Shown here one piece after another: positions 37,801-47,000 of a DNA stretch of 64,000 bases (positions within the stretch are counted from its first letter, which is position 1; every line of letters begins with the position of its first letter). The stretch covers positions 62,001 to 126,000 of the forward strand of contig JACATO010001021.1 in the NCBI GenBank assembly GCA_018389105.1. Reading direction: 5' to 3'. This DNA comes from Nautilus pompilius. Lineage: Eukaryota > Mollusca > Cephalopoda > Nautilida > Nautilidae. A model generated the notes under the pieces. It saw only the letters and a list, made by a program, of their open reading frames with translations. It had not been told where the DNA came from and did no database searches. The position numbers were made by a program, and so were the translations under genes.

Positions 37801-39493
37801 GTTGATGAAGATTTTATGGGTGTACGCATAATTCTTTTCAGTATTAAAATAAAATTTAACAAAAGCAAATGAATATTTAGAACTTTATCCCAGTTCATTC
37901 TGTATTAAGAAAGCCAACTTGTGGACAAACAAAAAGAAAAACTGCAGAAATAGAACAATCCTGTCTCTATATCAAAATTGGAGAAAAAAACAACAAGAAA
38001 CAAAATATGCAAATTTCAGGAAAGGGGTGGATGAAAGTTCCTTGTCCATGTATAACAGGTTTCAGATATTTGACAGATATAACGTTTTCTAAATTTGAAG
38101 TCTGAAATCAGAACAAGATGTGGCCAGCATCTTGAAGTCACCCAGAATGAATCTGTAATTTAAAAAAGGGAGATAATCAGGAAAAAAGGTTGAATTTTCC
38201 CTGACAGTGAGATGTGGCAGGAAACTCCTGTGGATGCACTTGACTGCTTTTTTCCACATGGCCAGCCTCACAGGAATGATGTTATACCAATTGAATACTT
38301 AAACTGGGGAAAATAAACCAATTCCATTGCAAGTTGAAACTTTAAATTAAGAAAAAAAAAACTTTGGTGAAGCACACTGTTTTTTTTTTTAAAAACTGGT
38401 ACGACCGACGTCTTAAAACAGTGATCATTTTGGGAGTACTTTAAATAAGTTTTGATCAGTAATATGCTTCAAAGTGAAATATGTATACATATATGTATAA
38501 ATATAAAACAGACATTAGCCAAAATTCACAGTTTATGTTTTACTGACTCAGGAATGTCAGGAGCGGCTAGTATACCATGATACAGTCTGTTTTCCACGAA
38601 TGACTTTTCAAGGATACCATTCATTTTTTTTTCTACTTTGGCACGATGTCAAATTCAGCAATCAGATCACACGCAGTTTTGCTTACTATCTACTAAGTTT
38701 GTCTTGACTGCGCCACCCTAGCGCGTGTGTTCCACTGAAAGTCAAGTTTTATAATGAAGCATTCTGACTAATAGGTATGTTGATGAGATATTTGAATTGT
38801 TACCTTTTGGTTGCCATTACCAATGGATTTTAGGTTAAATTAAATGGGAGGAATGACTTCTCCATTTCTGCAGCATTTCCTTTGTATGTTTTGGTCTGAG
38901 CTGATTTTCTTACATTGACAGTGAACTGGAGGTGTACTTCAAAAAACTGAGATAATTCTGACAAACAGACAGTAGCCAAGGGATTGGGTGATGGTGGGAA
39001 GGGGGAGAACAAAAACAACCAAAAACAGTATGAAACATTTTAAAATCCTCCTCCTTGAAAGTTTCTCAGTTGGATATTTTCTAGTGACACTGATGAAGTG
39101 TTGGTCCGCTCAACGAGTTCAATACGATCTCTGCTGGCATTTTACTTTTGTTCATCCATTCTCAATTTTGAATTGACTGCTCAAAAAATGTAAACAAGAG
39201 AAGTTGGTTGTTACCATGCATTTGGGTAAGTCAAAACAGTCCCCTACATGGGACCGAACCCACATATTCTGTGAGCGCGAACTGCTACCATGGGGTTTGC
39301 CTGACACACTTCCTGAAGCCGGGGATAAGAAATCAGTGAAGTGTTGGGAAGACTTTTGTTGTTTTGTTTTCATATCTGCTTAAATTCTTCTTCTTTTTGT
39401 TGTCTTTCTGCAACCGAATATCAAAAAGTAAAACTTACTTAGAGCAAGAAGATCTTCTGACAGCATCAAAGCATGCTTGACATTTCCTTTCTG

Positions 39494-39530
<37 letters not shown>

Positions 39531-42500
39531 TGGCAGTAGCACAAAAGAAATACCAGAATGAAAACTTTTGGCAGTATACAGACTACACCAGTGGAATTAG
39601 GTAAAGTCACGGCAGTAATTTTTTAGAAAAGAATAAATGATGAGTATAAAAACCAAGGAAACACCAAATTTATAATGCAGGTGTGTTTGTTGTTGACTTA
39701 TATACATGGAATGGAATCAACAGTCTTTCGATCACAGCCAGTCATCGATCATAACCAATCATAAAGCTTTGGATAACCATTCATCAATTTTTAAATAAGA
39801 ATCAGTCATCAGGTTTTGAATCGTAAAGCATTCCTGGCAGTATCCATACATTCATTCTATTTCATTAATTAATTCATTGGTCACCATTGCATACCTTAAA
39901 AGTGGAGAAAGACAAGTAATCCAATATCAGTTCCTTAGAAACCATTTTGATCTTTTCGTTTTCCCACCTGACCAAAGATTCCTGGAGCCACATAACTGCA
40001 TGGTAGAAGTCTGCTGAATTGTAAGCTATTTTACCAATTTCAAAGCAGTCTTCAGCTACAGCACAGAAAAAAAAAAAATTATTAAAAAAAATATTTAAAA
40101 AAAAACAAAAAAGCGAAAAAAAAACAAGGAGAATATTATCGTCATCATTGTTGTTCTGTCTGAAACAGTTTCAGAAGCTCGCTTCATGCCTCCAAGCCTC
40201 CTTAGCTATGATCACCTGTAAGTTCTGCTGCTCTAGAACCTGCAATATTTCCACTGGCAATTTCTGACGTCTGTAGCTGATACGTGTCCTGAAGACGGAG
40301 AAGGGAAACCGCTGCTCCATTAAAATCCACTGACGACGGAAGATGTTTCATGTGGAGGAGCATGTTGGAAACAACCGTTGCTGAGACACAAAAAAAAGTG
40401 GGGAAAAAGAAAGTAGAAGAGATTAAATAGCCAAGGAAATAGGGAAATGTTGATAACTTTAAGTCAGGCATTTATGCAGAAGAAAATAAAAATGCAGAAT
40501 CTGTTATAATTTTAAATAAAATGGCAGTGGTCAATGGAATTCTTCACCATAAGAATTTAATCAGCAAATGAAGCACGTTGGAAATACGGCAAACCTTAAC
40601 ACTTGAATGGAAATTGCAACGCTTAAAAAAATATTGGTTTTTTTTGTGGTTTTAATGAGAAGAATGTGTCACACAGTAATCTGTACTTGTTTAAATTTTG
40701 ATTCCCTTTTTAGATTTAAAAAATGACATAGGAGAATAATATAAATTAACTAACCGAGAGTTACTCTGCAGCTGGCTTACACTACCTGAGTAACTGCACC
40801 AAGACTGTTGCCATGGTTATTCTGCTGCTTATTAGTATTATTTTTTTTCATTTCTGAGAATCCATTCACCTTATTATGCTAGTGGTAAAGGGTTAATCCC
40901 AACCAGAAAATCACTGAAATAGTTTTACTTTAAGCAAAAATTGAATTATGCTTTTTCACACATCTGCTACTTACCATCTGCACTGCTTTTCAATATGGCA
41001 TAAGTTCTGTTCCAGCCTACAGTAAACTTTTTAATCAAGAGAAATGCGTTTACTGGGTTTTCGGTATAAAAACTAAGATTGCTGAAAGCGGTGCTGCTAT
41101 GGTTTTCATAGTCGTCAGCTATGCTATAAGTAAAATAAATAGACAGGAAACAGTAGAAGCGAAAAGCACACAATTTATACTAGAACAATGGCTGCTGGGA
41201 TGAGTCATAGAACAGGAAAAACAGCCCTATCACCTAAGGCCACTTGATGTACTTACAGACAGAACAGTTCATCATAACAGGCTGGAAATTATTGTTTGTG
41301 GACAAAAAAAGAGAAAAAGTGCAGGTAATTCATGATGTCTGTCTTCAAGGTGCTTACATCCATGAGAAGACGATGGAAAATGTCAGAAACTGAGGCCTGT
41401 TAGCCATTGAATTATAAACTCCCTGGAAATGCCCAAGGAATTAGTGATTATTGGAGCATTTGACATAGTAATGACCTAGAACAGTGGTTACAGAAAACTC
41501 ATCCAGCCTAACAATCTGAATACCTCTGGTCAGTTCTGATACCTGAAAAAAATTATGAAACATAAGCCAGAATTAGCACTAAGCATTCACATAAATACAG
41601 ACATAATGATGAATACTTTTCAAGTAACAGAGACCAGTTTTGCAATTATTTGTTCTCAGAAATTTCATAATCCAGGAACATATAATGTTTAGGTGATCTA
41701 TTAAAGCTATTTCTAGGATGATAGTGGAAGTCTTTAATTGATTGCTCTTGAAGTCAGAGAGGTGAGTACTTTGATTAGATGTGGTGAGTGTGTTGTTCTC
41801 ATAATACAAGATTAGGTGAAACAGTGTACGCTGATGAACAAATCTTGTAAATTAAAGAAAGATTAAATGATAGGGGGGGAGACCACCAGGGTTAGTTGTT
41901 ACAGAGATAAATTGTTACATCACCAATATTTCCTAATTAAATGTATAGACCAGGCTATCATCAATGTCATATGCTTTATTCCTTTGATCTAAGATTAAAG
42001 CAGATAATGTTGAGTATGGCCTCATTTATATGTCATGCGACATCAGTTATAGCCTGGTCTATACATTTAATTGGGAGTTACTGGTGATGTAACAAGTATG
42101 TAAGCAACTAAGCCTATTATTAGTCATCAAGTAAAATCTGTAAAGCTTTAACATTTTGTACTCTTGACATCAAAATTCACATTGAGAACTTCAATTTATT
42201 ATAAAGAGAGGGAAAAAACCAACTAATTTTTAGCTTCTTTAATTTCAAATTTGTTGAGAACACAAGGGGCCAGCAGCAGTTTTTGGTATTGTTATGCTCT
42301 TTAGACAAATTCTTCTTTCTATCACCAAAATGCCATCAGCAAAAAATTAAAACCTGTACATGGGCATTTGTTTTATTGAAATTTTTTTCTATAGAATAGT
42401 AATTTTTTTTTCATTGTTTAAAGAAATAAATGAATTGTGTTTTTTGTTGTTTTTTTAAAGTTTCATTCTGAATGTTGCAAGAGTTTGTACAACTATTGTA

Positions 42501-42825
42501 CAGGATTTAAAAAAAAAAACAAAAACAAAGTTTTTAAAATTATCTACATAGTTGTAGCATCTCGCCCAGGTAGAAGAGAAGAAATTTTTAGTTGTTCCCA
42601 GATGCAAAAACACAAGGAAAAAAAATGTAAAACTCTTATAGTTTACCTTTTCAAGATGGCCAATCTTTCCTCTTCCTTTCTTATGTTCGTTTTCAGTTCT
42701 CTTGCTATATTCTTTTCGGTATACAATATGTGCTTTAAATGTGCAATTGCAGAATAATATTCCGAGCAAACTACTCGTATAAGGAGGATGATGGTAACAC
42801 AAACTAAACAGAAGTAAACTTTCAT
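22526..42825 (-). CDS. P4HA: Gene 2: collagen prolyl 4-hydroxylase subunit alpha (complete)
   Basis: Thirteen coding exons sum to 1596 nt, or 531 residues plus stop, against 534 for human P4HA1. Exons (high to low): 42825-42647, 41123-40975, 40380-40216, 40055-39895, 39490-39439, 29769-29585, 28053-27880, 27470-27403, 25440-25344, 24613-24542, 23836-23780, 22924-22856, 22693-22526. Domains: signal peptide ending near VVCS, N-domain, linker, TPR domain, and the 2-oxoglutarate/Fe(II) dioxygenase domain. Ligands seen: HFD in exon 10, LHEACP and GTKWVINKW in exon 13. There is no KDEL, as expected since PDI supplies ER retention. It is more diverged than gene 3 in exons 6, 8 and 10, yet has no stop or frameshift. 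Intron 5 is 9.7 kb, enlarged by mobile elements. It lies about 1.0 kb downstream of gene 3. Confidence 0.94.
22752..22802. repeat. (CT)n microsatellite in gene 2 intron 12
   Basis: About 50 bp of CT with one break, filling a third of a 162-bp intron. On the transcribed strand it is a purine (GA)n tract. Confidence 0.96.
22856..22924 (-). CDS. P4HA: Gene 2 exon 12: catalytic core
   Basis: A 69-nt exon encoding LNDVKAGGSTAFPSIGINIF and PKK, equivalent to human MSDVSAGGATVFPEVGASVWPKK. Acceptor TTTCAG, donor GAAG|GTAAAG. The following 162-bp intron is largely a (GA)n tract on this strand. Confidence 0.92.
23780..23836 (-). CDS. P4HA: Gene 2 exon 11: catalytic core strand
   Basis: A 57-nt exon encoding GDDEAPLQNGDRIATFMFY. 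It matches human GNRIATWLFYMSDV. The acceptor CCTCAG and donor TTAC|GTAAGT are in frame. Confidence 0.9.
24542..24613 (-). CDS. P4HA: Gene 2 exon 10: iron-binding HxD motif
   Basis: Encodes VANYGIAGHFAAHFDYFQDS and VPLQ (72 nt). The HFD triad (His and Asp ligands of Fe(II)) is intact. The usual YEP before it is replaced by FAA, next to the active site. Acceptor TTCCAG, donor GCAG|GTGAAT. Confidence 0.92.
24614..27402. other. Gene 2 introns 8 and 9
   Basis: Apart from exon 9, AT-rich sequence with a less AT-rich block at 26050-26700 that has no recognisable coding content. Confidence 0.5.
25344..25440 (-). CDS. P4HA: Gene 2 exon 9: catalytic domain
   Basis: A 97-nt exon encoding AWLFDGHPLSEKLDSRIKSI and TQLDLTYAEMLQ. 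It corresponds to human AWLSGYENPVVSRINMRIQDLTGLDVSTAEELQ. Acceptor TTTCAG, donor ACAG|GTAAGC. Confidence 0.92.
27403..27470 (-). CDS. P4HA: Gene 2 exon 8: small catalytic-domain exon, highly diverged
   Basis: A 68-nt exon encoding LERAQVKNYQKYLLYGDYRT and SQ plus two bases. Length and phase equal gene 3 exon 8, and YR-S is retained before AWL, but the middle is unlike gene 3 (PLASGEMVDT). Donor CAAGT|GTGAGT keeps the frame. This is the position of the mutually exclusive 9/10 exon pair in vertebrate P4HA1; only one version is seen here. Confidence 0.85.
27880..28053 (-). CDS. P4HA: Gene 2 exon 7: start of catalytic domain
   Basis: Encodes KPRNTHKLKCRYISHGNPFL, KLAPVKEEEIHLKPWIVMYH and DVISDREIKIAKEFATPK (58 codons). 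It contains the second cysteine of the CRGE-side disulfide and the conserved PFLKLAPVKEEE region, almost identical to gene 3. Acceptor TTTCAG, donor CAAA|GTAAGG. Confidence 0.94.
28362..28840. mobile_element. MITE of the same family carrying an internal minisatellite
   Basis: The left end, CAGTAATTTCTAATTAAAT, is inverted at the right end as ATTTAATTAGGAATTACTG. The right end then continues into GTAACAACTAGCAGCAGGGG, similar to the 29376 and 41873 copies. The interior is a tandem array built from the family's internal TATAGCCTCATCTATAAC phrase. Lies in gene 2 intron 6. Confidence 0.68.
28419..28797. repeat. About 36-bp minisatellite, roughly 10 to 11 units
   Basis: Units read TATAGCCTCATCTATAACAT followed by a variable TCACATGATGTCGAT, 32 to 37 bp each. 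Units are direct, contiguous and imperfect. Some carry ACATCAATTACAGACT instead, giving a hint of two alternating unit types. Confidence 0.88.
29376..29557. mobile_element. MITE with about 42-bp terminal inverted repeats
   Basis: It starts GGAGGCTAGAAATAGTTGTT and ends with the inverted counterpart (minus-strand GGAGACTAGAAATAGTTGTT). The two ends match over about 42 bp with two differences. The interior contains GATTATAGCTTGTCTATAC. About 182 bp, inserted 27 bp downstream of the gene 2 exon 6 donor. Confidence 0.8.
29585..29769 (-). CDS. P4HA: Gene 2 exon 6: inter-domain exon, diverged
   Basis: Encodes DPNHQRVKKNKAYFEKIIHK and, after a variable stretch, NERICQGISMH. The usual YESLCRGE is replaced, but the disulfide cysteine is kept. 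It is 185 nt, two codons shorter than the paralogues. Donor GCAT|GTAAGT. A MITE starts 27 bp into the following intron. Confidence 0.88.
29855..30002 (+). mobile_element. Degenerate tRNA-type SINE
   Basis: A tRNA-like head with a weak B box (GAGTTTGTTTCC), followed by GGTTTTCTCCAGTCTCTGG and TTTTCTCCCACA. The latter resembles the conserved CTCCGGTTTCCTCCCAC core of some invertebrate SINEs. No duplication found. Confidence 0.42.
30950..31250 (+). pseudogene. Probable Tc1/mariner transposase remnant
   Basis: Plus-strand reading gives NNTTLRFDAHIIQETF, then, after frame changes, DINLIGNLWKQ. These resemble the Tc1 motifs QDNARPHTA and DLNPIENLW with their usual spacing. Several stops. Lies just left of the hAT element in gene 2 intron 5. 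The assignment is tentative. Confidence 0.4.
31452..36211 (-). mobile_element. hAT-superfamily DNA transposon with 8-bp target-site duplication
   Basis: About 4.76 kb in gene 2 intron 5. The left terminus is CAGGGCTGGATTTAGACC. The right terminus read inward on the minus strand is TAGGACCGGATTTATAAG, an imperfect inverted repeat with shared GGATTTA and a G-rich GGGGGC block. The flanking ATTGTAAT is repeated exactly at 31444-31451 and 36212-36219, the 8-bp duplication expected of hAT. The transposase remnant runs on the minus strand. Confidence 0.85.
32088..35053 (-). pseudogene. hAT (ZMYM/DUF4371-like) transposase, broken
   Basis: From 5' to 3' on the minus strand: a TTF-type start (VFSEDPVCHGKFSS, 34900-35050); DGFNDWK followed directly by a stop (near 34390-34420); HEKTQGHRDS (near 34370); the hallmark QSYDNASNMSGRYTGMQ and PCAAHSLNL (33650-33790); and a C-terminal hAT dimerisation-like piece with CLEERSFSKL and LSALCLLDVES (32090-32290). 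The blocks fall in different frames with stops, so the gene is inactive. By family knowledge this is the hAT group that gave rise to vertebrate ZMYM-type domesticated genes. Confidence 0.8.
37116..37436 (+). mobile_element. tRNA-derived SINE with 13-bp target-site duplication
   Basis: The head is tRNA-like: an A-box-like TGGCTCAGTGCTGAGTG and a B-box-like GGGTTCAATTCC. The body contains CCCTTGAGCAAAGTACTTTA, a conserved central motif seen in several animal SINE families. The tail is GATAGAAGAA. Flanks carry an exact GAATGTGAAATAT at 37103-37115 and 37437-37449. A perfect duplication suggests a fairly recent insertion into gene 2 intron 5. Confidence 0.82.
37450..39204. other. Gene 2 intron 5, 5' part
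   Basis: AT-rich intronic sequence. Short open frames only; nothing recognised. Confidence 0.5.
39205..39335 (-). mobile_element. tRNA-derived SINE fragment
   Basis: On the minus strand, a tRNA-like segment: GGTAGCAGTTCGCGCTCACA, then the B box TGGGTTCGGTCCC, then AGGGGACTGTTTTG. Lies about 100 bp from gene 2 exon 5. Boundaries approximate. Confidence 0.45.
39439..39490 (-). CDS. P4HA: Gene 2 exon 5: TPR end
   Basis: A 52-nt exon encoding KGNVKHALMLSEDLLAL plus one base. Acceptor TTTCAG directly follows a (CT)n run read on the minus strand; donor CTAA|GTAAGT. Confidence 0.92.
39497..39524. repeat. (GA)n microsatellite at a gene 2 acceptor
   Basis: On the minus strand it is (CT)n and directly forms the polypyrimidine tract of exon 5. 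Confidence 0.95.
39895..40055 (-). CDS. P4HA: Gene 2 exon 4: TPR peptide-binding domain (A-type)
   Basis: Encodes AEDCFEIGKIAYNSADFYHA, VMWLQESLVRWENEKIKMVS and LILDYLSFSTFK. It is 161 nt, with phases as in gene 1 exons 4A and 4B. It clearly groups with version A (DFYH, WENEK, SFST). The last Tyr of version A is Phe here. Flanking introns are only about 160 and 400 bp, leaving no room for a B-type exon. Confidence 0.93.
40216..40380 (-). CDS. P4HA: Gene 2 exon 3: linker to the TPR domain
   Basis: Encodes a variable start (TVVSNMLLHMKHLPSSVDFN), GAAVSLLRLQDTYQLQTSEI and GNIAGSRAAELT. Donor ACAG|GTGATC. The joined product reads ELT-AEDCFE, as in vertebrate FLTAEDCFELG. It is 165 nt. Confidence 0.9.
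40975..41123 (-). CDS. P4HA: Gene 2 exon 2: P4HA N-domain
   Basis: Encodes IADDYENHSSTAFSNLSFY and ENPVNAFLLIKKFTVGWNRT. Acceptor CTTATAG, donor GATG|GTAAGT. It is 149 nt, one codon shorter than its paralogues. Phases are unchanged. Confidence 0.93.
41873..42110. mobile_element. Third copy of the same MITE family
   Basis: Begins GGGGGGAGACCACCAGGGTT and TAGTTGTTACAG, and contains CACCAATATTTCCTAATTAA with ATGTATAGACCAGGCTAT. The latter part is repeated inverted as ATAGCCTGGTCTATACATTT, AATTGGGAGTTACTGGTG. Lies within gene 2 intron 1. Confidence 0.75.
42647..42825 (-). CDS. P4HA: Gene 2 exon 1: start codon and signal peptide
   Basis: The ATG has A at -3. It encodes MKVYFCLVCVTIILLIRVVC, a strong hydrophobic signal sequence, then SEYYSAIAHLKHILYTEKN and RKEEERLAILK. 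It ends AAAAG|GTAAAC with two bases carried over. No CpG-rich tract surrounds it, unlike gene 1. Confidence 0.9.
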
Positions 42826-43869
42826 CCTTTGTTTTGTTTGTAAAGGTAACGATTCCGTTATGCGTGTAACAGGTTGGTACCTGAAGGAAATCAGTATGCA
42901 TGCAGTGGTGATGCATGTTTATTTTTATACAGATGACAAACTATTTAAAGCCTGTAAGCTATTTTGCATGTGCAGACCCCTTACTCAGTGGATTTTTACA
43001 AATAAATTTGCTTTTTCCACTATGATAAATATACATTGGAGAGGAAGATTATAAATCATTTTAAAATTTGCATAGACGAAGTAAAATTATTGAAATTGCT
43101 TGCCATAAATTTGAATTGTTTGATTTTTTTCTAAATGCGCAAAATTACTTATTTTACATCATCCATATTTAAGTTTCAAAGTGAAAATGATCAGGTTATT
43201 TAGTCCATCCAGAAGTATATCCTCTATTACTGAAGCATCATGAAGGGAAATCTAGCATAAAGGCATTGTTTTCAAATTGCATTGTTTTTTCAGAGACATT
43301 TAGTTAATAATATGCATGATTGTGTGTATGTATACACTGTGTACCCAACATACTGGTAGATGTAGATAACCAACATCTTAGATTTATAGTTTAATGAATG
43401 TACACATTGTTACATACACTACCTCTGAATCTAATCCTGTTTTTAAGCTAATCCCAACAGGTGCAAGCAAAATGTGGAAAACAAACAAAAGAGACCAGCA
43501 CGAGAGTACAAGCAACACAATCAAAGCTTAGAAGTAAATTCACTCAGCCGTGAAAGATGCTTTGTTAATGCAGCATTTTACTTTTGGTCACCAGAGGTGT
43601 ATACTCTAGGAATTCACCAGAAGAAAATAGTAATTACTTACAAAAAGAAAAGAAAGAGAGAAGAGTAAAGATGGTCTATAACTAAGGCATCAACCAATGA
43701 AGACATTTGCACTGTGTACATCAAATCTTTGGCTGTTTTTCTGTTCATGCATAGAAGAAAACTGATGCCACCATTTGACATTCTGCTTTATCTATTTTTA
43801 ATTCCAATTCTGCTGACAAAATGAGCTTTATTTGGAAATATTCTAGAACAGTCATGGCCTGTGACAAAT
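42826..43869. other. Short intergenic region between gene 3 and gene 2
   Basis: About 1.04 kb holds the gene 3 3'UTR and the gene 2 promoter and 5'UTR. It is AT-rich, with no CpG-rich tract and no clear TATA element I can assign. Confidence 0.6.
43827..43832 (-). promoter_or_regulatory. Candidate poly(A) signal of gene 3
   Basis: AATAAA on the minus strand, about 38 nt after the gene 3 TGA. It would give a very short 3'UTR. Other signals further on are possible. Confidence 0.35.
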
Positions 43870-44037
43870 TCACTCTGATTTATTGAGAGAACATGGCCAA
43901 CGGAACTCCTGTCCACGTTCATGAATCCATTTGTTCATTACCCACTTTGTTCCCAACAGAACTGGGCAGGCTCCATGCAAAGTTTTCCAGTCTCTTTTCC
44001 CATTTTTGTGGAAGTTGTACCAGAATACTGCTGATCC
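43870..44037 (-). CDS. P4HA: Gene 3 exon 13: C-terminus with His and Lys ligands, TGA stop
   Basis: Encodes GSAVFWYNFHKNGKRDWKTL, HGACPVLLGTKWVMNKWIHE and RGQEFRWPCSLNKSE, then TGA. It holds the second iron His, the 2-oxoglutarate Lys and the C-terminal disulfide cysteines. It is 168 nt, as in gene 2. Confidence 0.94.
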   Translation of the reverse strand, partial: GSAVFWYNFHKNGKRDWKTLHGACPVLLGTKWVMNKWIHERGQEFRWPCSLNKSE

Positions 44038-47000
44038 CTGAAATTAAGTTTTTTATTTTTTTAAAAAAAAAAAAAAAGGTTTTAATGCTGGAAGCTGATC
44101 TTTTTTTGTTTGTAATTATACTGAAAAATCTAAACAAAAGAAAAAAAACAACAAAAACAAAAAAATGGCTCCAACTGCACTGCCTTCTTTTCAATGCTCT
44201 GGACTCGTCCCAGTCTTTATCTGTAATTATTTTTGTAGCATTTCCAAAAATTTTTAACTTAAAAGCGATTTAAAAATTAAAAAAATGATAAATGATGTGT
44301 CATCACAGGGGATTTGATGCTAAGCTATAATGAAGATTCTAACTGTTCTTGGCTGAAGACAGCACTGAGGCTTTTTGTATGTCTTCATTGTCTACCATGG
44401 TATATAGTGAGCTATGCAACTCATGGACACACAGAGAGACAGTGGAACTCCAACCAAGATATATGATGAAAAGAGAAAAAAATACCTATTATGCAAATTT
44501 ACCAAGGTTACTTAAAAAATATATATATATATATATACAAGTCAGAATTGTACATTTGGTCAGAACTAACTTATATGCAGACAAATAGAATGGCATGTGC
44601 CAATTAAAACTTATAGGAATTTCTAAATATGTCTGGAGGGTTTGAAATAAATAACAGTTAAATCTATGAACAAAAGGCCGTCTGGCTCTTATAGCCATAA
44701 AATGTCTGTGGCTCAAAAAGAGAAGTTCACTTTTAACCCATTCACTTAAACTTTTCTTATATTTTTATGAAACACTGGGATTCTTTCCAAGAAAATGTTT
44801 TGGTGCCAGTTGGCTTTCGTTCAGAACTGAATGCCAGGTGATTCTTCATTTGGTATTCACATCTTTTTTAATTTTGAAGAGATTTCTCCAAATTCCGACA
44901 AACAGTAGGAATAGGAAAATAAGCAAACAACCAGCAAAGGAAATCTCTTATCCTTTTCTTATTTTAAAAAGTCTTTCTTAACGGGTGTTATTCAACTTTC
45001 CATAAACTAACACTTTGCCTTGTTTTCTATACAAAGAAAAAGAAAAATGTCTTACCTTCTTTGGAAGAATGCTCTTTTTTATGTCTATAAATACAGTTGC
45101 TCCACCTGCTTCTACATCACTCATCTAAAAAATTTGAAAATTTCCACAAACATTTTTTTAGATGCTTCGAGGTGCGCATATTCCAACTACTATGGCATTT
45201 TATGTTTGAAATAGGAACAAAATTGACCAAAGTGGTTTTTCTTAGTTTACAACTTGATTTAAGAAAATTAATTGTTTAAAATATACAAATATAGGGGAAA
45301 TTATTTATAAAAATAGTTTATATATATATAGCTAATATATTATTTGAATATGACACTAAAGTTTGACAATATTTAAAAGAAAATTTCTACCTTAAAAACT
45401 TTTAGTGTCTAAATCTCATCCAGTTATGCAAATGGAAGTACCGCCATCAAGAATATGGGCTATTTATTACTTAGACGTTATACTTATACAATAGTGCAGC
45501 AAGCAGAGCAACTTCATGTAAAAATGTTTTAAAAAAATTACATTATCTACTACAATTCTTCAAAAAAATTGTTTGAATGTTCATTATTGAGCTTGTGACA
45601 ATTGCTCTTCACTTTTACTTTTGTTTGATTTTAAATTCAGCCAAAAAAAAGAGAGAGAGAACAGTAATATTTCTAGGTATTTTGATCCTCTCTAACTAAA
45701 TGCCAAAATTTTATGTGTCGTGCTTTCATCATTATTGGCAAAATTTTGGATCCAAAGAACAGGGAATATATAGATCTGTTATTTTTTAAATAATACTAGA
45801 TATTTGACATTTGTTTTTATTGTGTCAGTATAAAAAACATATCTAATAAAATTAAGAGTAAGAATAGGAAATATAAATATAAATGTATTTATTACAAATT
45901 CAAACATATATCAAAACAATTTATGATAAATTTCACTGCCAATGAATAATTACTGATTATCATATTCACATAAAAATAATTAAATATTTCCATAGTGATA
46001 CTCTAATAAAGGTCGCCATCTTGTGTTTTGAGCTCTTTTGAAAAGGAAAAAGTAAAAAAAAAATCAGTGATCTCAGAAGCCATACAGATGCTACACAACA
46101 CATCATTTTGCACAAATATGATGTACATGAATCTTCTTGTGTTTTTGACAGGATAGTTATATCATCACCCACCCATAGAAAAGTACTGAGTTGTAGTTAC
46201 TGAAATTCTTTTAAAATTAATTGTATAAATTATAAGGAAAGAGTGTTTTGATACTAACTATCATGGTGACTGTTTTGGAAATCTTTGAAGTATGGTTGCT
46301 TGCATATGGTGCAGTATCAGTGTAAAACTATACCCCAAAATTAAAAAAAAAAAACCCATCATATATTGGTAGTACAGCTAACCTTTAACCTTACCTGTAA
46401 TGGATGTTACATTTGCTATTTCTAAAAAACATATTGTTTAGAATTAACTTAACTACACCTCAACCTGTGGTTTAAAGTGTAAAAAAATGTACCTATTGAT
46501 GCATGTTTGCTGTATTTAAAAGTAAATATTATCTTATTACTGAAAAGTATTCTTATTCTTGAAACATCTGCCATTCTTAAAATCTTTTATATAAAAATAT
46601 GCCTCATTTTATTCTGTAGTACATAATTATAGAAGGAAAAAAAAAGTATGGCAACTAAAGAATTAGCCTTAGATCTGCATATGAAGATCGGGCAATCATA
46701 AGTTTTAAAGCTTTGCAATATGGGAAAGTTTTCCGAATTATCAGCAGATAGAAAGGGCAGTCTCCTAAATAGTAGTTATGGCAGATTTGATCATAAGAAT
46801 TTTTCCTTGTTTTTTTTTTATTAATTGTGGCATTGTTTCATGTTTGTTTACTATAAACACTATTATTTCACAGAATAAACTGATGTTTAGAAATTGTTCA
46901 GAATCTTCCCATTGTCTTACTTTGTCTATCTTTGCAAATAACAAAGCATAGTGTGGGAAATAAAACCATTTTGTTGAACTACTTATTAAAAATTGCTCAT

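Noticed and set aside
42455-42916. 153-codon minus frame and a 106-codon plus frame near gene 2 exon 1
   Set aside because: They overlap the signal-peptide exon in other frames; only the frame from 42825 shows a signal peptide and P4HA N-domain.
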